Assembly (NCBI GenBank): GCA_027422505.1
Contig: JAPQWV010000727.1
Coordinates: 124,001 to 188,000 of the forward strand
Origin: Craterostigma plantagineum
Lineage: Eukaryota > Streptophyta > Magnoliopsida > Lamiales > Linderniaceae
Direction of reading: 5' to 3'
Length of the DNA stretch: 64,000 nucleotides
In this document: positions 41,794 to 54,528 of the stretch, one piece after another
How positions within the stretch are numbered: position 1 is the first letter of the stretch
How the letters are laid out: each line of letters starts with the position of its first letter
Translations under genes and position numbers: made by a program
Notes under the pieces: model-generated
The model's database searches: none
What the model was told of the DNA's origin: nothing
Seen by the model: only the letters and a program-made list of their open reading frames with translations

Positions 41794-44700
41794 ATGGTAA
41801 GGCTTAGAGGCGAAGGAAGTAGAGAATCTGACCATGGTAGGGATACCAATAACCCTCCTGATAGCCGGGATGCTACCATCCTGCAACTAACCGAATTGAT
41901 CCGGCAACAGTCGGCCCAAATCCAACAGCTGATCCAACAGCAAAATGCTGGTGGGCAATCAGCCAACCTACCTCCCCCACCCGAACGAATTGAGATGATC
42001 GGGGAGAGGTTCAGGAAGCTAAATCCTCCACAATTTGAGGATGCTGAAGACCCCACATCCGCCGGGGATTGGCTAAGGACGCTGGAGAACATGTTCCAGC
42101 ATAGCCGCACACCAGAGGCGGAGAAGGTCATGTGTGCTGCCTACCTACTGAGGGGGAGCGCTGGGCACTGGTGGGACACCGTCTCAGCCATCGAAAACCC
42201 ACTAACGATGAGCTGGGATCGGTTTAAGGAAATTTTCAGAGGAAAGTACTACACCGCCCCTGTCAGAGCCCAGCGGATGAATGAGTTCATCAACCTCCGC
42301 CAAGGAGCCATGACAGTGGCGGAGTACATTAGGAAATTCGAGCAGCTCTCAAGGTTTGCCGCTCACATGGTCAGTACGGACGCGCTCAAGATCGAGCGGT
42401 TCATGGAGGGGTTGAAGCCCGAGCTATACCGGGATGTGAGTATGGCTGGGATCCAGGGAGCCACATACGCACAAGTGGCTGAAAGGGCGCTTGTGGCGGA
42501 GCAGGCAGAGGCTAGAATTGCTCGCGCCCAAGAAGCCAAGCGCAAGTTCGTACAAGGGCCGCAAGGGAGCGGAAGTAACCCAAAGCGGCAGTTCATTCCC
42601 AAGGGTGGAAAGCCGAACCTTCAGAATCGACCAGGACCACCCCCACAGTTTAACCCAAACCAGGGTAGACCCCAGTTCGACCTACCCGTATGCCCGAAGC
42701 GTGCACGGAGGCACATGGGAGCCTGCAACTCCCAAAATGCCGTCTGCTTCAAATGTGGCAAGACGGGCCACTATCTGAGGGCATGTCCGGAAGGTGGATC
42801 CGGAAGTCAAGCTGGGAACCAGGCAGCACCACCAAGGGTACCGGCACGGGTCTACACTATAACCTCTGAGGAAGCGGAGAATAACCCGGCCGTAGTGACA
42901 GGTACCCTCCTCGTCTACGAAACCCCCACTTGCATCCTAGTCGACTCAGGAGCGACACACTCGTTCGCGTCTACTAAGTATGTCATAAGGGTAGGAGTCA
43001 CGCCTCACCAAGCTGAGTGCGAGTTTAGGGTAACAGTTCCGAACGGGAATCCCACCCAAACCAATCAGGTTTTACGGGATTGTCCAATAATAATCGGGGA
43101 CAAGGAACTGCCCCTAGACCTCATAATAATTCCCATGAATGATTATGAGGTGATCATTGGAATGGATTGGCTATCGAAGTACGGAGCTGTCATAGACTGC
43201 CACCGCAAGATAGTCACGCTCAACACGGGCGGGGATGACCCCCTTAAGTTCGTAGGAACCAGCAAGGGGACCATGATCTCAAAGATATCAGCGTTAAAAG
43301 CCCAACGACTGATCAGATCAGGGTGCGAAGCCTACCTGGTATTCGCCATCAAGTCAGAAGGGAATATCTCCCCGAAATTCGAGGAAGTACCGATAGTGAA
43401 GGACTTCCCCGATGTATTTCCCGAGGAGTTACCGGGACTACCACCCGATCGGGAAGTAGAGTTCGCTATAGATCTGGTACCTGGAGCGGCACCAGTATCT
43501 AAGGCACCATATCGGCTAGCACCGACGGAAATGAAGGAGTTAAAGGACCAACTCGACGAACTCCTGCAGAAAGAGTTCATACAGCCGAGTTTCTCTCCCT
43601 GGGGAGCGCCGGTGCTATTCGTGAAGAAGAAAGATGGGTCTATGCGACTATGCATAGACTACAGGGAGCTGAATAAGTTAACGATTAAGAACAAGTATCC
43701 ACTCTCTAGGATAGACGATCTGTTCGATCAACTACAAGGCGCAACGGTTTTCTCCAAGATCGACTTAAGATCGGGCTACCATCAACTGAGGATCCGGAAG
43801 GAAGATGTCCCGAAGACGGCCTTTAGTACCCGTTATGGCCACTACGAGTTTCTGGTGATGCCATTCGGGCTGACTAATGCGCCCGCAGCTTTCATGGACT
43901 TAATGAACCGGGTGTTCAAACCCTATCTAGATAGGTTTGTCATCGTCTTCATTGATGACATCCTAATTTACTCAAGAACGAAGGAGGAACACGAGGAACA
44001 TCTGAAAATAGTTCTGAGTATATTACGGGATAAGCAACTTTATGCCAAGTTCAAGAAGAGTGAATTTTGGCTTGACCAAGTCGCATTCTTGGGGCATATA
44101 GTATCAGGAGCAGGAATTTCCGTAGACCCGAACAAGATAGAAGCCATCAGCAACTGGCCCAGACCGACCAACGTGACAGAAGTACGAAGTTTCCTCGGCC
44201 TGGCGGGTTACTACCGGAAATTTATCAAGGACTTCTCGAAGATACCGTCTACACTGACGAGGCTGACCAGGAAGAATACGCCATTTCAGTGGACCACGGA
44301 ATGTGAACGGAGTTTCCAGGAGCTGAAGGAAAGGCTTACAACGGCCCCAGTTCTCACAATACCATCGGGAACTGGAGGGTTTACGGTGTATAGTGATGCG
44401 TCGAAGAACGGATTAGGGTGCGTACTAATGCAGAACGGGAACGTAGTAGCATACGCTTCCCGCCAACTGAAAGAGTACGAGAAGAATTACCCGACGCACG
44501 ACCTAGAATTGGCGGCAGTGGTCTTTGCTCTCAAGATTTGGAGGCATTACCTCTATGGAGAGCGGTGTGAGATATACACGGACCACAAGAGCCTCAAGTA
44601 CTTCTTTACTCAAAAAGAGCTAAACATGAGGCAAAGAAGGTGGTTAGAGTTAGTTAAGGATTACGATTGCGTAATCAACTACCACCCAGGCAAGGCGAAC

Positions 44701-46260
44701 GTAGTAGCCGATGCCTTAAGCAGAAAAGCAGTCAGTGCAGAACTGCAACTGCTGGAAGTCGAAGTCGTAAGGTTAGGCGAAGTTGAGGCGCAGCTAGCGG
44801 CCTTAACTTTGCAACCAACACTGCTGGAGCAAATTAAGACAGCGCTAGGAACAGACGAACTGTACGCGAAAATTAAGGAGGCACAGCCGGAACAAACAAC
44901 CGGAGACCTCATGGTACGGGAAGACGGACGACTGTATTTCAAGGATCGGTTGTATGTACCAGACAACGCTGAGCTAAGAAGGACGATAATGACGGAAGCC
45001 CATGCTACTGCATACTCAGTACATCCAGGAGCAACGAAGATGTACAGAGGTTTAAAGGAGAACTACTGGTGGCCAGGCATGAAAAAGGACATCGCAACAT
45101 TCGTGAGTCAGTGCCTGACGTGCCAGCAGATAAAAGCCGAGCATCAAAGGCCGGCGGGAACCCTACAACCGTTACCCATTCCGGAATGGAAATGGGATAA
45201 CATTACCATGGATTTCGTAGCAGGACTTCCGAGGAACACGAAGGGGCACGACGCGATTTGGGTGATTGTCGACAGACTCACCAAGTCCGCCCACTTCTTA
45301 CCCATTAGCACGACGTTTTCCATGGAACGGTACGCTGAGCTCTATATCCAAGAAATAGTGCGACTGCACGGCGTTTCATCCTCAATAGTCTCGGATCGCG
45401 ACTCCAGATTTCTGTCGAAATTCTGGACGAGCTTGCATAAAGCGATGGGAACGAAGTTGTCTTTCAGTACCGCCTACCATCCGCAGACGGACGGTCAATC
45501 CGAGCGAACCATCCAGACCCTGGAGGACATGCTCCGAGCGTGTGTACTCGATTTCAAAGGAAATTGGAGTAAGTACCTCCCACTGATCGAGTTCTCATAT
45601 AACAATAGTTACCACGTCACCATTGGGATGGCACCGTACGAAGCGCTATACGGGCGTAGGTGCAGATCCCCAGTACATTGGGACGAGGTTGGCGAACGGG
45701 CAGTCTTAGGCCCTGACATAGTACGAGAAATGACGGAAGCCATTACCACCATACGAGAAAGAATGCGAACGGCACAGAGTCGACAGAAAAGCTACGCTGA
45801 TCGAAGACGTCGACCACTGGAATTCAAAGAAGACGATATGGTGTTTGTTAAAGTATCGCCGATGAAGGGCGTGAAAAGGTTTGGGATGAAAGGAAAGCTA
45901 AGTCCTAGGTATATAGGACCATTTAGGATACTGAAAAGAGTAGGCGAGGTAGCATACCAACTGGAGCTGCCTGCGTCTTTATCGCAAGTGCATGACGTGT
46001 TCCACGTCTCGACACTGCGAAAATACATAGCTGACCCGAACCACGTGCTAGGAAACGAGACCCTACATCAACAATTGAAACCGGATCTAAGCTACGAAGA
46101 GATTCCGGTGGAGATATTGATGTACGAGACTAAGAAGCTTAGGAATAAGGACATCCCTTTAGTAAAAGTACTGTGGCGGAACCAGTCCACAGAAGAAGCC
46201 ACATGGGAACGGGAGGACGAAATGCGAATTCGTTACCCCGAGTTGTTTCACACGGGCTGA
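41794..46260 (+). CDS. Gypsy C gag-pol polyprotein (1,488 aa), intact
   Basis: This polyprotein of a Ty3/gypsy chromovirus-like element supplies capsid, protease, reverse transcriptase, RNase H and integrase. Gag spans about residues 60-250 ([21 protein letters not shown]). The CCHC knuckle [14 protein letters not shown] starts at Cys318, and the aspartic protease is DSGATHS with Asp384. Reverse transcriptase has FIDDIL with Asp721-Asp722; RNase H has [10 protein letters not shown] with Asp868. Integrase has the HHCC region near 1085-1125 and the triad Asp1140, Asp1201, Glu1237, with normal spacing. The C-terminus has a GPF motif ([10 protein letters not shown]), [14 protein letters not shown] and a chromodomain-like end ([17 protein letters not shown]). 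No stop or frameshift is seen, and gag and pol share one frame. I place it in the Tekay/Del group by these motifs, without a database check. Confidence 0.97.
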   Translation: MVRLRGEGSRESDHGRDTNNPPDSRDATILQLTELIRQQSAQIQQLIQQQNAGGQSANLPPPPERIEMIGERFRKLNPPQFEDAEDPTSAGDWLRTLENMFQHSRTPEAEKVMCAAYLLRGSAGHWWDTVSAIENPLTMSWDRFKEIFRGKYYTAPVRAQRMNEFINLRQGAMTVAEYIRKFEQLSRFAAHMVSTDALKIERFMEGLKPELYRDVSMAGIQGATYAQVAERALVAEQAEARIARAQEAKRKFVQGPQGSGSNPKRQFIPKGGKPNLQNRPGPPPQFNPNQGRPQFDLPVCPKRARRHMGACNSQNAVCFKCGKTGHYLRACPEGGSGSQAGNQAAPPRVPARVYTITSEEAENNPAVVTGTLLVYETPTCILVDSGATHSFASTKYVIRVGVTPHQAECEFRVTVPNGNPTQTNQVLRDCPIIIGDKELPLDLIIIPMNDYEVIIGMDWLSKYGAVIDCHRKIVTLNTGGDDPLKFVGTSKGTMISKISALKAQRLIRSGCEAYLVFAIKSEGNISPKFEEVPIVKDFPDVFPEELPGLPPDREVEFAIDLVPGAAPVSKAPYRLAPTEMKELKDQLDELLQKEFIQPSFSPWGAPVLFVKKKDGSMRLCIDYRELNKLTIKNKYPLSRIDDLFDQLQGATVFSKIDLRSGYHQLRIRKEDVPKTAFSTRYGHYEFLVMPFGLTNAPAAFMDLMNRVFKPYLDRFVIVFIDDILIYSRTKEEHEEHLKIVLSILRDKQLYAKFKKSEFWLDQVAFLGHIVSGAGISVDPNKIEAISNWPRPTNVTEVRSFLGLAGYYRKFIKDFSKIPSTLTRLTRKNTPFQWTTECERSFQELKERLTTAPVLTIPSGTGGFTVYSDASKNGLGCVLMQNGNVVAYASRQLKEYEKNYPTHDLELAAVVFALKIWRHYLYGERCEIYTDHKSLKYFFTQKELNMRQRRWLELVKDYDCVINYHPGKANVVADALSRKAVSAELQLLEVEVVRLGEVEAQLAALTLQPTLLEQIKTALGTDELYAKIKEAQPEQTTGDLMVREDGRLYFKDRLYVPDNAELRRTIMTEAHATAYSVHPGATKMYRGLKENYWWPGMKKDIATFVSQCLTCQQIKAEHQRPAGTLQPLPIPEWKWDNITMDFVAGLPRNTKGHDAIWVIVDRLTKSAHFLPISTTFSMERYAELYIQEIVRLHGVSSSIVSDRDSRFLSKFWTSLHKAMGTKLSFSTAYHPQTDGQSERTIQTLEDMLRACVLDFKGNWSKYLPLIEFSYNNSYHVTIGMAPYEALYGRRCRSPVHWDEVGERAVLGPDIVREMTEAITTIRERMRTAQSRQKSYADRRRRPLEFKEDDMVFVKVSPMKGVKRFGMKGKLSPRYIGPFRILKRVGEVAYQLELPASLSQVHDVFHVSTLRKYIADPNHVLGNETLHQQLKPDLSYEEIPVEILMYETKKLRNKDIPLVKVLWRNQSTEEATWEREDEMRIRYPELFHTG

Positions 46261-46282
46261 TTTCGGGGGCGAAATCCTCCTT

Positions 46283-46295
46283 AAGGTGGGGAGGA
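46283..46295 (+). other. Polypurine tract of gypsy C
   Basis: AAGGTGGGGAGGA ends directly at the 3' LTR start TGTAGGACCCC, after a GGGGGCGAAATCCTCC block. Confidence 0.9.
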
Positions 46296-49220
46296 TGTAG
46301 GACCCCAGTCCCCGCGAACTAGGTCGGCCAATAAATTATGTCTATGACTTACATAATTTTTGTGTTAATTACGTACGTGTTACATGCTCTTGTGATGTTA
46401 TGAATTTTATGCCGTGAATGTTACGAGAATTATGTGCAATTACTACCAGGAATTTTCGTGCTCGTGATGACCCTAGATTGAGAAGAATAATTTTCGAAAA
46501 CAGTGAAAGAGAATGATAGGAGTTGGACTAGGACTTCCATGGACCACGAATTATTAAACTTGGACTAGAAATTTAATTATTGTTGGGTTAGAACCTAATT
46601 TAAGCCCAAGCCCATGAGAGCCGAAAATAGGAGACAAGTTTCCTCACTTCAAGGAAAACCCACGCTACCTTGTCTTCTCCAACATGACTAAAATATATCA
46701 AAACACATTTTCAACTCCATAACCCCATCAAGAAAACCCACGAAGCAAGAAAAAGAAGAGGAGAAGAAGCCGAGCCAAATTCGAACCAAGAAGCTTGAGA
46801 ATTCGAAGTTGGTAAGTAAAACCCCCTCCCTAAGCTCTTAATTATTTACTTTAGATGTAGTTGAAAGTATTAATTGCGATTAAATGCAAATGGTTGGAGA
46901 AGCCACGAGAAACCCTAAATACCGAATTTAAGTTCGTAATAAAGATTTTCGTGGGAGCAAATATGGAGTTAAGTAGCTTAGTATGTGCTTTAGAACTTAG
47001 AATGCTAGGAAGAACAAGCTATGGAGCAAGATCGAGGGGTGAAAACGATGATAAAAGTCGAAGTATGATGTCGGGTCGTTTATTTGGATAAATGTCGCAT
47101 GAAATGTCGACATAACTTATATATCGACATTTTAATAAATGTCGAGACCCATGCAAGTTACATGTCGACATTTCCTAATGAAAATATCGAAACCATGGTA
47201 ATAAAATGTCGAATTGTTAGGAAATATGTCGATATAAAGTCGAGGAAAATTCCATATCGACATCTTGTGTTCGAAAATGTCGAGACCTTCTAACTAGATA
47301 AAATGTCGAGTTCAAAGAAATCGGTACAAACGTCGAACCGAATAGAATGTCGAGCTAGAGGGAAAATGTCGAGAACCAACGAAAAATGTCGAGGCCTATG
47401 ATATCGAGATTTTTCATTGTATAAATGTCGAAACTCATGTTGAGTTTCATGCCGACATTTCCAACTATAAATGTCGAAGAATAATGTCGGGATATTCAAG
47501 TAAATGTCGAATGATAAATATAATGCTGAGTAAAAAGTCGAGATGCCATGGTAAGATGTCGACTTAATATATATCGATATTTATTAGATGCCGAGAGGTT
47601 AAAGCGAATATTGAACTATTAAAAGGAGATGTCGACATAAATGTCGAGACCTTCAAAATGTCGAGGATTAGATTGGATCCTATGTCGACATTTCCCGTTA
47701 CAAATGTCGAAGTATAATGTCGATATACCCCAAGATAAAATGTCGAAATGTTAGGTAGAATATCGAAACTTGGAAATGTCAAGATTCGGGCAAAAGTTTA
47801 TGTCGACATTTTTGTTGATTTAAAACCCGAGATCTAAGTCTAATATATCACTCGACATTTGGGTTAAAATGTCGAGATTACTAAGTGTCGAGATTTTAAA
47901 TAACCCAAAGGCCGAATTCCTATACATGTAATACCGAGATCTTTACATACTCTATTAAGTAAAATATTTCAACACATTTCAAGTACATAGATAACTAATA
48001 TTTTAGAAAATATACTGATATAATAATTTTATGATTAAGGTCGAAAAATTAGGAATTTCGCCGAACCAGTAGCAGCTATCCTACGGACTCCAGGTAAGTA
48101 GAAATCCAACTACGATACGTAACTTGCCTGCGTCTGATTATGTGAACTTACGTGCTCGTGTATTTTACGTAGAACGTGCATGTTACGACAAAGTTATTTT
48201 ATACGCATGATAGTATGATCTGCATATTTACATGAGCATGGCATGAGCACTTGCACGCATTAGCAGTACGTAAGATGTGAGGTAAGAGCGTGCGTAAGAT
48301 CGCCTGTGTGCGATGTATACTCGCCGATATTGGCGTTTGTGTCGACTCAATGAAGAGTCACGGCTCCCCTATGCCGCCATGGCAAAAGAAGCCATAAGGC
48401 CTGTACAAGAGGCTGGGGGAATACCCCGTATGCGGGAGATGCAACCTGGAGGATGCGGCCCGGGGCACGCACTGAGTAAGGGAAGATTCCTGCGGGTGAC
48501 CTTCTAGTGCGTAAAGCACTAACCGGGAGGGAAGATTCCTTCGGGTGACCTCCGCGGTTAGTGGCCTCGGTGTTGGCTACCAGTGAGAAGCGTCCGCGTG
48601 GAGGCCACATTGAGTAAGGGAAGATTCCTTCGGGTGACCTTCTAGTGTGAGAACCTCCACATATGAGATCTCTATGAAATGGCGCATAGTGGGATAGAAA
48701 GCCGAGGGCCCGTACGAAGTAAGAGTATAAGAAAATAAGCATGAGTCAGAAAAAGGTCAAGAAAATGAGAAGGAGAGTATGAGCATTAGAAAACGACGAC
48801 GTGGATTGTCGATCGTTAGGACACGTGCATACATGCATAATTTCTGCTTACTGAGCCTCGGTGGCTCCTTTATGTTACGTATTGTAGGTACTGACGTGGA
48901 TCCGACCATTACGCGAGGCCGATCTTTTGAAGCTATCCGGCTGCTTTTGAGGTGGGAGTGTGTGTATGGATGACGACCTGTGAAGGCCGGGCTCATAGGG
49001 AGCTTTTGGCTGCACACACACACACTTGTATTTTGTGTAGACATGATTTAGATGATTCGTAGAACGAGTTACGAATATTCTTTTGACATGTATATAAGAC
49101 TTCCGCATGCACGTTTTAAAATGAAAAATTTTATTCGCATTTTTACGTATACGCACAATAACAAAGCATTAACACTTAGAATTAGAACGGAATACGAGGG
49201 CGGGACGACGGGTCCTGACA
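46296..49220 (+). repeat. 3' LTR of gypsy C (2.93 kb)
   Basis: Same ends as the 5' LTR. It has the longer motif array (47092-47900) but lacks a short GATCACGGTAC-type stretch present in the 5' LTR near 41304. Confidence 0.95.
47050..47900. repeat. ATGTCGA-motif array in gypsy C 3' LTR
   Basis: About 28 GTCGA occurrences by eye in roughly 800 bp, mostly ATGTCGA followed by CAT, GA or A. Spacing is irregular (about 12-60 bp). Confidence 0.85.
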
Positions 49221-50738
49221 CACTCGCTGTTGAAGACTGCATAAATATCGAAGTCCTCCTAATATTATTCACATGCCCAAACATATGACACTAATCTAAA
49301 AATGCCATTATTGAATCATTTAATGTTTAATATTATTCATATGAAAACTTTCAAAAGACCAAATGATGCCAAACTCTCATTTTGCATTTACAATGATACC
49401 GAAAACTCTAACAGTAACATGCCAAGAACAAACACCTAGGAATATAGAAAGCTACTCCCAAAAACTTCCATCTAGTCAACCGTAAACTCACTATTGCTGA
49501 ACCACTATATGTACGTGCCTCCCATCTAAGGCTTGGATCACTTACGTTGACCCACGGAAACTTTATGATATTAAAATTTAGGTTACGAATTTCCAATCAT
49601 TAAAGGCTTATATGTCTAAAAGAAATTACTAATGAGGTTGAAAACCCTATTTTGCCGAGAACTTCAACAACTTAAACGTATACCTACAAATCAATTAAAC
49701 TTTATATAATATACTTCTAGTCCTCAAATGTTGCAACTGTTCTTCTAGTATCAAAGACTTCTCAACTCACATACAGCACTTATACATATACATAATTACA
49801 TAGAAAATCAACTTAAACTCCCAGGTTTCCAAGCATAACTAATCTCTCAAATTTCATGATAATAATTAAACATCAAATCACACATACCACATAAGCTACT
49901 ATCACCCAATTCGTCTTAGCCAAATAAGGTTACGTAAGTCATATGAGATACCGAAAGCATATTAAACATCACAAATATTTACGTGTTGTAGATAAATTCA
50001 CCTACCTCATGTTCGAAGATTGGTTATAAAATTTTCCTAACTTTCACCGTGATCAAAACTCAATTTTTTTCTTAGCTTGCTCTCATATTCCTCGTTCATC
50101 ACCCTCGCTTCTTTTCATTTAATAATGGAGATATATATATTTAAACTTATGTGATTTGATAAGTAGTTAAATGACGACCTTACCCCATGGAGTAAGTAAA
50201 CGACCCTAATGTAAGTTAGTTTAATATATTCTCAATACTTAACACTTATCCCCTAACCTTATTATTATAAATATGTATGTCTTATTTCCATCACGAAAAC
50301 TTCTACATATATAATGTTAGAGCATGAAAAGTCTATATGCAACTATAACAACTTCACTTCTATGTCGTTATATCTAACCACTAAAGGTTTCTTACTAAAT
50401 GTTTCTTTATCATCATATGACGTCAAGAAGAACTTTTTGTTAGCTTTTATCTTATTATATATGCTACATGATGTGATAAGGGTGGTACCTAAAACTTAGT
50501 GCAAGGATGAGCTACATTCTATGTGTTTGTGAAAACTTCCTTTCGTTATCAAAATTTAGATTTTAGTTTTTCCACCTCACCAAGTTATATATATATATAT
50601 GTATATATTTATATATATATTATATATATATTATATAACAAAAACTTTTCTTTATTAAATATCTCTTTTGTTTTCTAGGTTAGCGTAATTATTTCGCTAA
50701 CTACCGTGTAATCTCGTATTATTTTTACGGGTATTACA
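49221..50738 (-). repeat. 3' LTR of gypsy B, inner part (starts with gypsy C duplication CACTC)
   Basis: After CACTC (49221-49225) the LTR continues GCTGTTGAAGAC, matching 53600 onward. It ends (+ strand) GGGTATTACA at 50738, i.e. TGTAATACCC on the - strand. An AT microsatellite (TATATATA, about 50585-50637) lies within. Confidence 0.9.
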
Positions 50739-50757
50739 TTCTCCCTCCCTTAAAAAG
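50739..50757 (-). other. Polypurine tract of gypsy B
   Basis: On the - strand TTTTTAAGGGAGGGAGAA abuts TGTAATACCC and follows a GGGGACGAAATTC block. Confidence 0.8.
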
Positions 50758-50847
50758 AATTTCGTCCCCGAAATTCGTCGATCGGTATAACTTGGGCTTA
50801 CGATTTCTTCTATTCCTTGATCTATCCGCATTCTATTAAGGTAGATT

Positions 50848-52083
50848 TTATTCCCACTTTATATCACGCAATCTAGGCGACACATTTAAATGTGTGGCCC
50901 AGTTTCTAGGATCATCAAATATGGTTATAAGTACATCACATATTATTAACGTACCCGTCATTATTGTTGGGATAGATTCCTCCTCCTCATTAATTAAAGC
51001 AACTACTCGGGTTGGGGCCAGTGGTGGTCGTACGACTGCTGGTGTTGGATTTTGGGGCAGATTTGTCTGACAAGCTCGGGCAAAATGTCCCATCTGTCCA
51101 CATCGGAAAGATTGAGGATTGGGCTTGGGTCCTGGGCCATAACAGAGGCCCCTATGATAACGCCCGCATGGTTGACACCGAGGGATCGAGTTTGGAGATC
51201 GTATTGGCGAATCAGTCACCCTCGGATTTGGCCTTGGGCGCCAGTTTTGCTGTCCCTGGCGGTTGTTCATGTTAGTGTTGGGACCCTTGTCCAGAGCTTG
51301 ACGCTTTCTATCATTTTCCCTTTCTAGCTGGCCTTCCATCCTTCTCATTTTTTCTTGAGCTTTCACAATCTTGGTCTCCGCCTGTTCAGCTAGAACTGCT
51401 CTCTCCGCGATACGAGCATAAGACGTTCCCAGTGTCCCGGCCATGCTAACATCACGATAAACCTCGGGATTAAGGCCTACTATGAAGCGCTCCACTTTTA
51501 ACTCATCCGTTGCGACCATGTGTGGTGCAAATCTTGACAGCTGTTCGAACTTGCGGATATATTCCGCAATCGTCATTCCCCCATGCTTTAGGTTTATGAA
51601 TTCATTCATTCGCAGCATTTGATCAGGGGTCGTGAAGTATATTTCCCGAAAAAGTTCTTTAAACCTTTCCCAGGTCATAGTAGATGGGTCTTCGAGAATT
51701 TTGATGGTGTCCCACCAAAATCCCGCATTCCCTCTCAGCATGAATACCCCGTATAGAACTTTCTCTTGTTCGGGTACGCGGCTGTATAAGAACATGTTTT
51801 ACAAAGTTCGCAGCCAATCTTCTGCCATCATAGGATCGGTCGCATCCTCGAAAGTCGGGGGATTAAGTTTACGGAATCTATCTCCGATAATTTCCACACG
51901 TTCGGGTTGTGGAGACTGACGAGGCTCAGACGAACTCCGATTATTAATGAGTTTGTTGATCTGTTCTGACTGACGTTGGATCAATTCAGTCAATCTCAAA
52001 ATGGTGGAGTCCCGTTCATTCGTGGGGAACTCAGTCGCAACCCCACGACTGGTCTCTCCCTCATCTCTACGTCCTCTCGTCAT
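50848..52083 (-). pseudogene. Gypsy B gag, pol deleted
   Basis: Capsid/nucleocapsid precursor relic. The ATG at 52083 opens MTRGRRDEGETSRG. A stop after DWLRTL (51799) interrupts an otherwise continuous frame that goes on NMFLYSRVPEQEKVLYGVF. The gag core ([20 protein letters not shown]) is well preserved. The zinc knuckle reads SFRCGQMGHFARAC, with Ser where the first Cys is expected. After MTGTLIICDVLITIFD, the point where the protease would start, the frame runs into 20 unrelated residues and stops at 50848. Protease, reverse transcriptase, RNase H and integrase are all absent, and only about 110 bp separate this stop from the 3' LTR. The element could move only if another element supplied pol. 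Confidence 0.9.
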
Positions 52084-52224
52084 CTTTTATCTACCATTAG
52101 TTATGTAAAGAGAACATTATCATAAATATTCAATAACATCAGATTTATAAAACTTACAGGTAAGGCTGATCCTCCAGGCTTTTGAGCGGCAGTACATGGA
52201 CAGTCTACAGAATCTATATCCTAA

Positions 52225-52236
52225 GCTCTGATACCA
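52225..52236 (-). other. Primer-binding site of gypsy B
   Basis: TGGTATCAGAGC on the - strand, 2 nt after the LTR end GTTACA. Confidence 0.9.
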
Positions 52237-52238
52237 AC

Positions 52239-54208
52239 TGTAACGACCCTCATTTTCTAATCATATTTAATGGCGGATTTTCGCAACGAAAGCCGTGGAA
52301 ATCCAATAAAAAAAATTTTAATTAAAAACAAACTATATTACAAGCGCACACAATCCACAACGTCATATATTACATGCACGTATGGTTCACACACACACAC
52401 AGACATCTTATTTTATAAATGCTCCAAATACCAAAATATTTAAAACACACTAAACCTCTTCACAGGTCGTCATCATATACAGCCCCGCCCTCAAAAGTCC
52501 GTGGAGTACCGCCATCAGCCCGCCTAGTCGCGACGTACCTCAACGTCGGACTCAGTACCTACAACACGAAAACTCTGAGCGATTGCCCAGTAGGTGAATA
52601 AAAACGCATGAATGCAAGTGCACACTCAGTTCATGTCCCGAATACCTCGCACTCCTATGCACACCCTTTCTTTTCTCATACCAAAACTTCACTCAAACTA
52701 ACATACACCAGAATATCACATCCGAACTCTATTTCCACAGTTTACACCTCAGACCGTACTACCATACATCTGAGTAGAGAGTGGCTCACCCCCGTCTCCC
52801 GCAAATAACCGACGGTTTACACCTCAGATTGTACTACCATACATCTGAGTAGACAAGTAGCTCACTCCCGTCTCCCGTCCAACAGTTTACACCCCAGACT
52901 GCACTCCCATGCATCTGAATAGATGAGTCGCTCACGCCCATCTCCCATCAACGGTTTACACCTCGGATTACACCCCCATTCCTCCGAGTAGACGAGTCAC
53001 TCATGCCCGTCTCCCGCTAATAACTGAGGGTTTGCACCTCGGACTGCACTCCCATGCAACCGAGTAGACGAGTCACTCATGCTCGTCTCCCATCCACACC
53101 CTAATACTAGTCCCAATTTTACCTCAACACAACAATCACGTATTTAGTCACTACCTACCCCTTTCACCGTTAAAGCAAAATGTCACCGTTTTATACGATG
53201 CTAAATTCTCGCACAGTATGGTATGCAATGCTGTGCAAATAAACGCAATATTGTAAATAAATAAATTCTAAGTAAATAAAATTCTAGTTCTCTCAAAATT
53301 CCAACTCTATCTCACAACACATGGAAATATTTTCCAAAACAATTCTAAAAAAAATATTTCCTCATAATTCACTAAAAATAATTGCCCCCAAAATTCCTAA
53401 CTCTGCTCGAAATATAAGAGTACGACCCAGAAATAGTATAAATAATGATCGTCCAAAATCCCTACGTCAACTCTTCTTAAAGACATCAAATTTAGGTTCT
53501 GCTCGAAAGTCACTTCAGTCTAATATTTGCCCAAACCTATAAAATCACTAAGCCGAAAAGTAAGAAAACACCGAAAACTTCTAAGTATTAAATCACTCGC
53601 TGTTGAAGACTACATAAATATCGAAGTCCTCCTAATATTATTCACATGCCCAAACATATCGCACTAATCTAAAAATGCCATTATTGAATCATTTAATGTT
53701 TAATATTATTCATATGAAAACTTTCAAAAGACCAAATGACGCCAAACTCTCTTTTTGCTTTTACAATGATACCGAAATCTTCTAACAGTAACATGCCAAG
53801 AACAAACACCTAGGTATATAGAAAGCTACTCCCAAAAACTTCCATCTAGTCAACCGTAAACTCACTATTGCTGAACCACTATATGTACGTGCCTCCCATC
53901 AAAGGCTTGGATCACTTACGTTGACCCACGGAAACTTTATGATATTAAAACTTAGGTTACGAATTTCCAATCATTAAAGACTTATATGTCTAAAAGAAAT
54001 TACTAATGAGGATGAAAACCCTATTTTGCCGAGAACTTCAACAACTTAAACGTATACCTACAAATCAATTAAACTTTATATAATATACTTCTAGTCCTCA
54101 AATGTTGCAACTGTACTTCTAGTATCAAAGACTTCTCAACTCACATACAGCACTTATACATATACATAATTACATAGAAAATTAACTTAAACTCCCAGGT
54201 TTCCAAGC
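52239..54208 (-). repeat. 5' LTR of gypsy B, truncated by Sirevirus S3
   Basis: Near-identical to 37505-38868 joined to 49226 onward. It lacks the last ~900 bp, which should lie on the far side of S3 beyond the window. Confidence 0.9.
52740..53096. repeat. Five ~70-bp tandem units in gypsy B 5' LTR
   Basis: Same five-unit array as at 38014-38370, with only scattered single-base differences. Confidence 0.8.
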
Positions 54209-54518
54209 TGTTGGCCTTATATTACCAAACAAGGATCAAAAGAAGGGTTTGAATGTGTTAAACGTGAAGAACACCTTGAGTGTGTGTTAGTGTGTGTTTC
54301 TTAATGTAACGTACAAGGTGGCTTACCTTTCAATTCTTTTGATAAAACCCTAATTAGTGTAATTTGGGCTTTATATACCACAATTGTTTGGTATATTAAA
54401 GCCCAATACAAAACTATGACTTAATATCATAAGTCACGCCAAACTACTACAACCCATTAAATAAACATATTAACCCAAGATTACATAAATTAAAGGATGC
54501 TACAAAATATTCCTAACA
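54209..54518 (-). repeat. 3' LTR of S3 (310 bp)
   Basis: On the - strand it begins TGTTAGGAATATTTTG and ends ATAAGGCCAACA. It contains a TATA-like TATATAAAG about 150 bp in. The boundary at 54208 is proven by the undisturbed gypsy B LTR at 49835. Confidence 0.92.
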
Positions 54519-54528
54519 ACTCCCCCTT
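54519..54528 (-). other. Final polypurine tract of S3
   Basis: AAGGGGGAGT on the - strand, between the accessory stop codon (54529-54527, overlapping it) and the LTR. Confidence 0.8.

Larger units (their letters stand above)
38869..49220 (+). mobile_element. Gypsy C: complete, apparently intact Tekay-like Ty3/gypsy element (10.35 kb)
   Basis: LTRs 38869-41638 and 46296-49220 begin TGTAGGACCCC and end GGGTCCTGACA. PBS, a single gag-pol ORF, polypurine tract and a perfect CACTC duplication are all present. The LTRs are near-identical except for a length difference in the motif array and scattered changes. It is the youngest-looking element here and the only one with all catalytic residues in place. 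Confidence 0.96.
37505..54208 (-). mobile_element. Gypsy B: internally deleted gag-only gypsy element, twice interrupted
   Basis: On the - strand: 5' LTR (cut at 54208 by Sirevirus S3, lower edge 52239), PBS, 1.5-kb internal region with gag only, polypurine tract, and 3' LTR 50738-37505 split by gypsy C. Both LTRs end GGGTCGTTACA. The two LTR copies are collinear and act as references for each other. They show that gypsy C entered at ...AAATCACTC|GCTGTTG and S3 at ...TTTCCAAGC|ATAACT. It is itself inserted 8 bp inside the 5' LTR of gypsy A (flank GGCGC). Confidence 0.88.
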
